From a bacterium (GTDB lineage Archaea > Nanobdellota > Nanobdellia > SCGC-AAA011-G17 > GW2011-AR17), in NCBI GenBank assembly GCA_030697685.1, contig JAUYPF010000053.1:1-32255 (forward strand): DNA of 32,255 bases. The letters run 5' to 3'. The position numbers were made by a program, and so were the translations under genes. Below the pieces are notes generated by a model, which worked only from the letters and a program-made list of their open reading frames with translations, was not told where the DNA came from and searched no databases. Numbering within the stretch: position 1 is the stretch's first letter; every line of letters begins with the position of its first letter. Shown piece by piece: positions 30,504 through 32,255 of this stretch.

Positions 30504-31028
30504 TTAGCGATAAATCATCATAAAAGCTTTGAGTTCATCATAGAGTTTATGTGCTTCTCCATAAAGTTGTCCTTCCTCTGCTCGTAATCTATCACGAATA
30601 AGAATTTCATAAAGTTTTGCAAGTATATTCCCCATGAATTTACCTTTCCAAATATTTATATTTCTTTTAATATACGCAGCACTACGAAATTCTAAAGTTC
30701 CTTTTTGTCTTTTGACTTTTGCACCACCATCTAAAGTGACTTCCACATCAGTAATATCTGCTGCAAGATTAAGTTTGATAATAAAAGTACTATATCCACC
30801 AATTTCTTTCACACCCTGCCAAAGAATTTCTAAATGTTGAGATCCGCCTTTTCCAGCAACAACTTTATATTCTATTTCTTTCCAATCATAGCCCATATGT
30901 GTAAACCATTGATTTAACTCCACATAAAGATCCTCAAGGTTATACACTCCTTTTGCTTTAATTTTATATCCATCCTTAATGATTTCAATTTTATCAGGAA
31001 CTCTAGTAATCTCCACAGAATTTGTCAT
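30504..31028 (-). CDS. Hypothetical protein, first gene of the lspA operon
   Basis: This encodes 174 residues from the ATG at 31028. An in-frame upstream ATG at 31076 is rejected because the TATA-like AGTTTATTAA sits between the two. The protein is a beta-rich sheet (KIEIIKDGYKIKAKGVYNL, YSTFIIKLNLAADITDVEVTL) with a C-terminal helical tail (GNILAKLYEILIRDRLRAEEG). It has no signal peptide or membrane helix. A Gly-Gly loop (VAGKGGSQHLEI) is notable, but I recognise no family. One base separates its stop from lspA, so co-translation is expected. Confidence 0.6.
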   Translation of the reverse strand: MTNSVEITRVPDKIEIIKDGYKIKAKGVYNLEDLYVELNQWFTHMGYDWKEIEYKVVAGKGGSQHLEILWQGVKEIGGYSTFIIKLNLAADITDVEVTLDGGAKVKRQKGTLEFRSAAYIKRNINIWKGKFMGNILAKLYEILIRDRLRAEEGQLYGEAHKLYDELKAFMMIYR

Positions 31029-31050
31029 AACACATGTGTAAACCCTAAGA

Positions 31051-31089
31051 TTAATAAACTTTTTTATGAGAGCCACAAATCTTATAAAT
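31051..31089. promoter_or_regulatory. Divergent pair of TATA-like boxes
   Basis: AGTTTATTAA (minus strand, 31051-31060) is centred 27 bases before the ATG at 31028. CTTATAAAT (plus strand, 31081-31089) is centred 32 bases before the ATG at 31117. Together they fix both start codons and show that the two genes diverge from a very compact control region. Confidence 0.5.
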
Positions 31090-31116
31090 GAATTTTACCC
31101 TTTAAAAGATAAGAAA

Positions 31117-31635
31117 ATGGTCATTTTTCATAAGGAAAAAACAATTGAAAGAGAACTTACTTCAGAGGAACTAGAAAAAGAAAGACTTCGTTCTATTCAG
31201 AATTCTGATGTTTGGAAACACCATGCTGCATTGCATAAGCAAGCAGACTTAGGAGAGGCACAACTTCATATTTCTGGAGAACCTCTTTTCGGTGAAAGAG
31301 ATATACTTCGCGGACGTTTTGGTCTGCCACAGCAAAGAACAGAAACAACAACAGAAACAAAAAATGTGGAAACAGTAAGTTATGGAATACAGCATAATAA
31401 CCCTGCTCATACAACATATACTGCTCCTGGTTCACAAGCAGATCTTTGGGCATCTTGTAATTGTGGCGCAGAATTTAAAGCAGAAAACAAATCTGGAAAA
31501 CTCGAAGTAAAATCCTATGGTGTAGTAGGCTCTGATCAAAAAGCAACAGCATATGCAATGAATTCAAGTGGAACAAGCTATAACAATCCTTCCTCCAATT
31601 CAGGTTATACAACAAAGCAAAATACGAATTACTAA
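31117..31635 (+). CDS. Hypothetical protein with low-complexity Ser/Asn/Thr-rich C-terminus
   Basis: This encodes 172 residues from the ATG at 31117. A longer reading from 31066 would begin upstream of the TATA box and is rejected. An N-terminal charged helix (EKTIERELTSEELEKERLRSI) is followed by a polar, aromatic-poor region. The tail (NSSGTSYNNPSSNSGYTTKQNTNY) is disordered in character. One CNCG sits mid-protein (WASCNCGAEF). No signal peptide, membrane helix or known motif is present. Function unknown. Confidence 0.55.
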   Translation: MVIFHKEKTIERELTSEELEKERLRSIQNSDVWKHHAALHKQADLGEAQLHISGEPLFGERDILRGRFGLPQQRTETTTETKNVETVSYGIQHNNPAHTTYTAPGSQADLWASCNCGAEFKAENKSGKLEVKSYGVVGSDQKATAYAMNSSGTSYNNPSSNSGYTTKQNTNY

Positions 31636-31644
31636 CTACACAAG

Positions 31645-31653
31645 CTATTTAAA
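31645..31653 (+). promoter_or_regulatory. TATA-like box for the polyprenol kinase gene
   Basis: CTATTTAAA is centred 29 bases before the ATG at 31678. Confidence 0.5.
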
Positions 31654-31677
31654 CACACATTTTCACTTCTTACATAA

Positions 31678-32238
31678 ATGATTTCAGCTTTAGAATTACG
31701 AAGACAATTTCTCCATATGGCCTTTGGAATATTTTTGGTGGCTATGCTATATTTCAATTTATTCACCATTTGGCATCTTATTGGTATTCTAATCCTAGGT
31801 ATTATTTTTTCACGATTATGTAAAAGTTTTACCGTTCCTCTTGCTTCTTGGGTTATGGAAAAGTTTGAAAGACCTGAAAATCTAAAAACTTTTCCTGGAA
31901 AAGGACCAATCTTTTTTGTTTTAGGTTCTATCATTGTTGTTTATTTCTTTCCCTTAAAAATAGCTCTTGCATCTATTATTATCCTCACATTAGGTGATGC
32001 TCTCTCACATATCTTTGGAAAACTTCTTTCAAGAAAAACCTACAAATATCTAAAATCTGTAGAAGGAACTATTGCTGGTATTGCTTTCTCTTTTTTTGGA
32101 GCTCTCCTCTTTGTGAATGTTTTTGCTGCTCTTTTTGGGAGTTTACTCTCTATGACTTTAGAAACCTTTAAATTAGACTATATTGATGATAATCTTCTTG
32201 TACCTATTACTGCTGCTTTAGTGATGAGTATTTTCTAA
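31678..32238 (+). CDS. Dolichol/phytol kinase-like (SEC59/VTE5 family) membrane protein
   Basis: This encodes 186 residues, complete in the window, with about five to six membrane helices. The family motif is visible as ILTLGDALSHIFGK followed by YLKSVEGTIAGIAFSFFGALL. The GDA-x-(A/S)-x-x-x-G-K and K-(S/T)-x-E-G-(S/T) boxes hold the CTP-binding residues of the SEC59, DGK1 and VTE5 kinases. The N-terminal ELRRQFLHMAFGIFLV is the usual opening of this family (R-K/R-x-x-H). It probably phosphorylates a polyprenol, geranylgeraniol or dolichol for lipid or glycan-carrier recycling. The family also resembles CDP-diglyceride synthases, so a cytidylyltransferase is a weaker alternative. Confidence 0.82.
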   Translation: MISALELRRQFLHMAFGIFLVAMLYFNLFTIWHLIGILILGIIFSRLCKSFTVPLASWVMEKFERPENLKTFPGKGPIFFVLGSIIVVYFFPLKIALASIIILTLGDALSHIFGKLLSRKTYKYLKSVEGTIAGIAFSFFGALLFVNVFAALFGSLLSMTLETFKLDYIDDNLLVPITAALVMSIF

Positions 32239-32255
32239 ACTATTTTATTTTCTTA

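Noticed and set aside
1-32255. CRISPR array, transposase, tRNA or rRNA genes
   Set aside because: I saw no regularly spaced repeats, no DDE or serine/tyrosine recombinase motifs, and no cloverleaf or ribosomal consensus on either strand. A covariance-model scan would be needed to exclude a divergent small RNA.

Overview
This AT-rich window looks like chromosome from a small-genome archaeon, most likely a DPANN lineage of the Woesearchaeota/Pacearchaeota type. The domain assignment rests on archaeal signature genes: TYW3 (wybutosine synthesis, partial), the RNase P protein Rpp30, an archaeal-type RNase HII, an Lrp/AsnC regulator and a SEC59-like polyprenol kinase. It also rests on a recurring promoter layout, with a TTTAAATA- or TTTATA-like box centred about 25-32 bases before the start codon and little or no 5' leader. 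The finer taxonomic placement is inference from gene content. Several genes are of bacterial flavour: signal peptidase II (LspA), NrdR, and a decayed Bro-N/DinD-family relic.

Layout, left to right. 1-2572: the 3' end of TYW3, a small membrane protein, and a large acidic secreted or S-layer-like protein. 2800-6821: a hypothetical protein converging on SMC. 6884-8731: two small unknown genes, a VapBC toxin-antitoxin pair and a cytosolic C39-like cysteine peptidase. 8909-12388: the nrdR-nrdJ operon (repressor plus B12-dependent ribonucleotide reductase) behind a leader with a strong hairpin. 12594-13413: a divergently transcribed three-gene toxin-antitoxin-like operon, with a DUF4258-like protein and two consecutive zinc-finger/AbrB proteins. 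13464-15057: a lipobox protein and a RelA/SpoT-like protein. 15054-16993: rnhB, the Bro-N/DinD pseudogene and rnp3. 17100-18580: an HExxH membrane protease and a TraB/TIKI-like protein. 18577-20517: a membrane-anchored TPR-like protein and two paralogous AAA ATPases in one operon. 20621-24887: a secreted transglutaminase-like protein, a HAD phosphatase overlapping a PHP-domain protein, and Lrp. 25156-28530: an unknown soluble protein behind a hairpin-rich upstream region, an NTase-HEPN fusion and a TIM-barrel isomerase-like protein. 28575-31028: an operon of two unknown genes and lspA. 31117-32238: an unknown protein and the polyprenol kinase.

The most striking observation is in rnhB (15054-15718, minus strand). 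The reading frame is broken by 29 bases inside the catalytic DEAGRGP motif. Removing exactly those 29 bases restores both the frame and the missing Arg codon. The junctions have the geometry of an archaeal bulge-helix-bulge splice substrate: 3-base bulges AGT and ATA flank a perfect 4-bp helix TGGC/GCCA, and the cut falls between the 2nd and 3rd base of each bulge. I read this as a 29-nt protein-gene intron removed by the tRNA splicing endonuclease. Without splicing, the catalytic Asp-Glu pair is separated from the rest of the enzyme.

The genes are packed in short operons, with many ATGA or 1-base overlaps and convergent pairs abutting within a few bases. No gene-free stretch exceeds 300 bases. 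I see no tRNA, rRNA, CRISPR array or complete insertion sequence.
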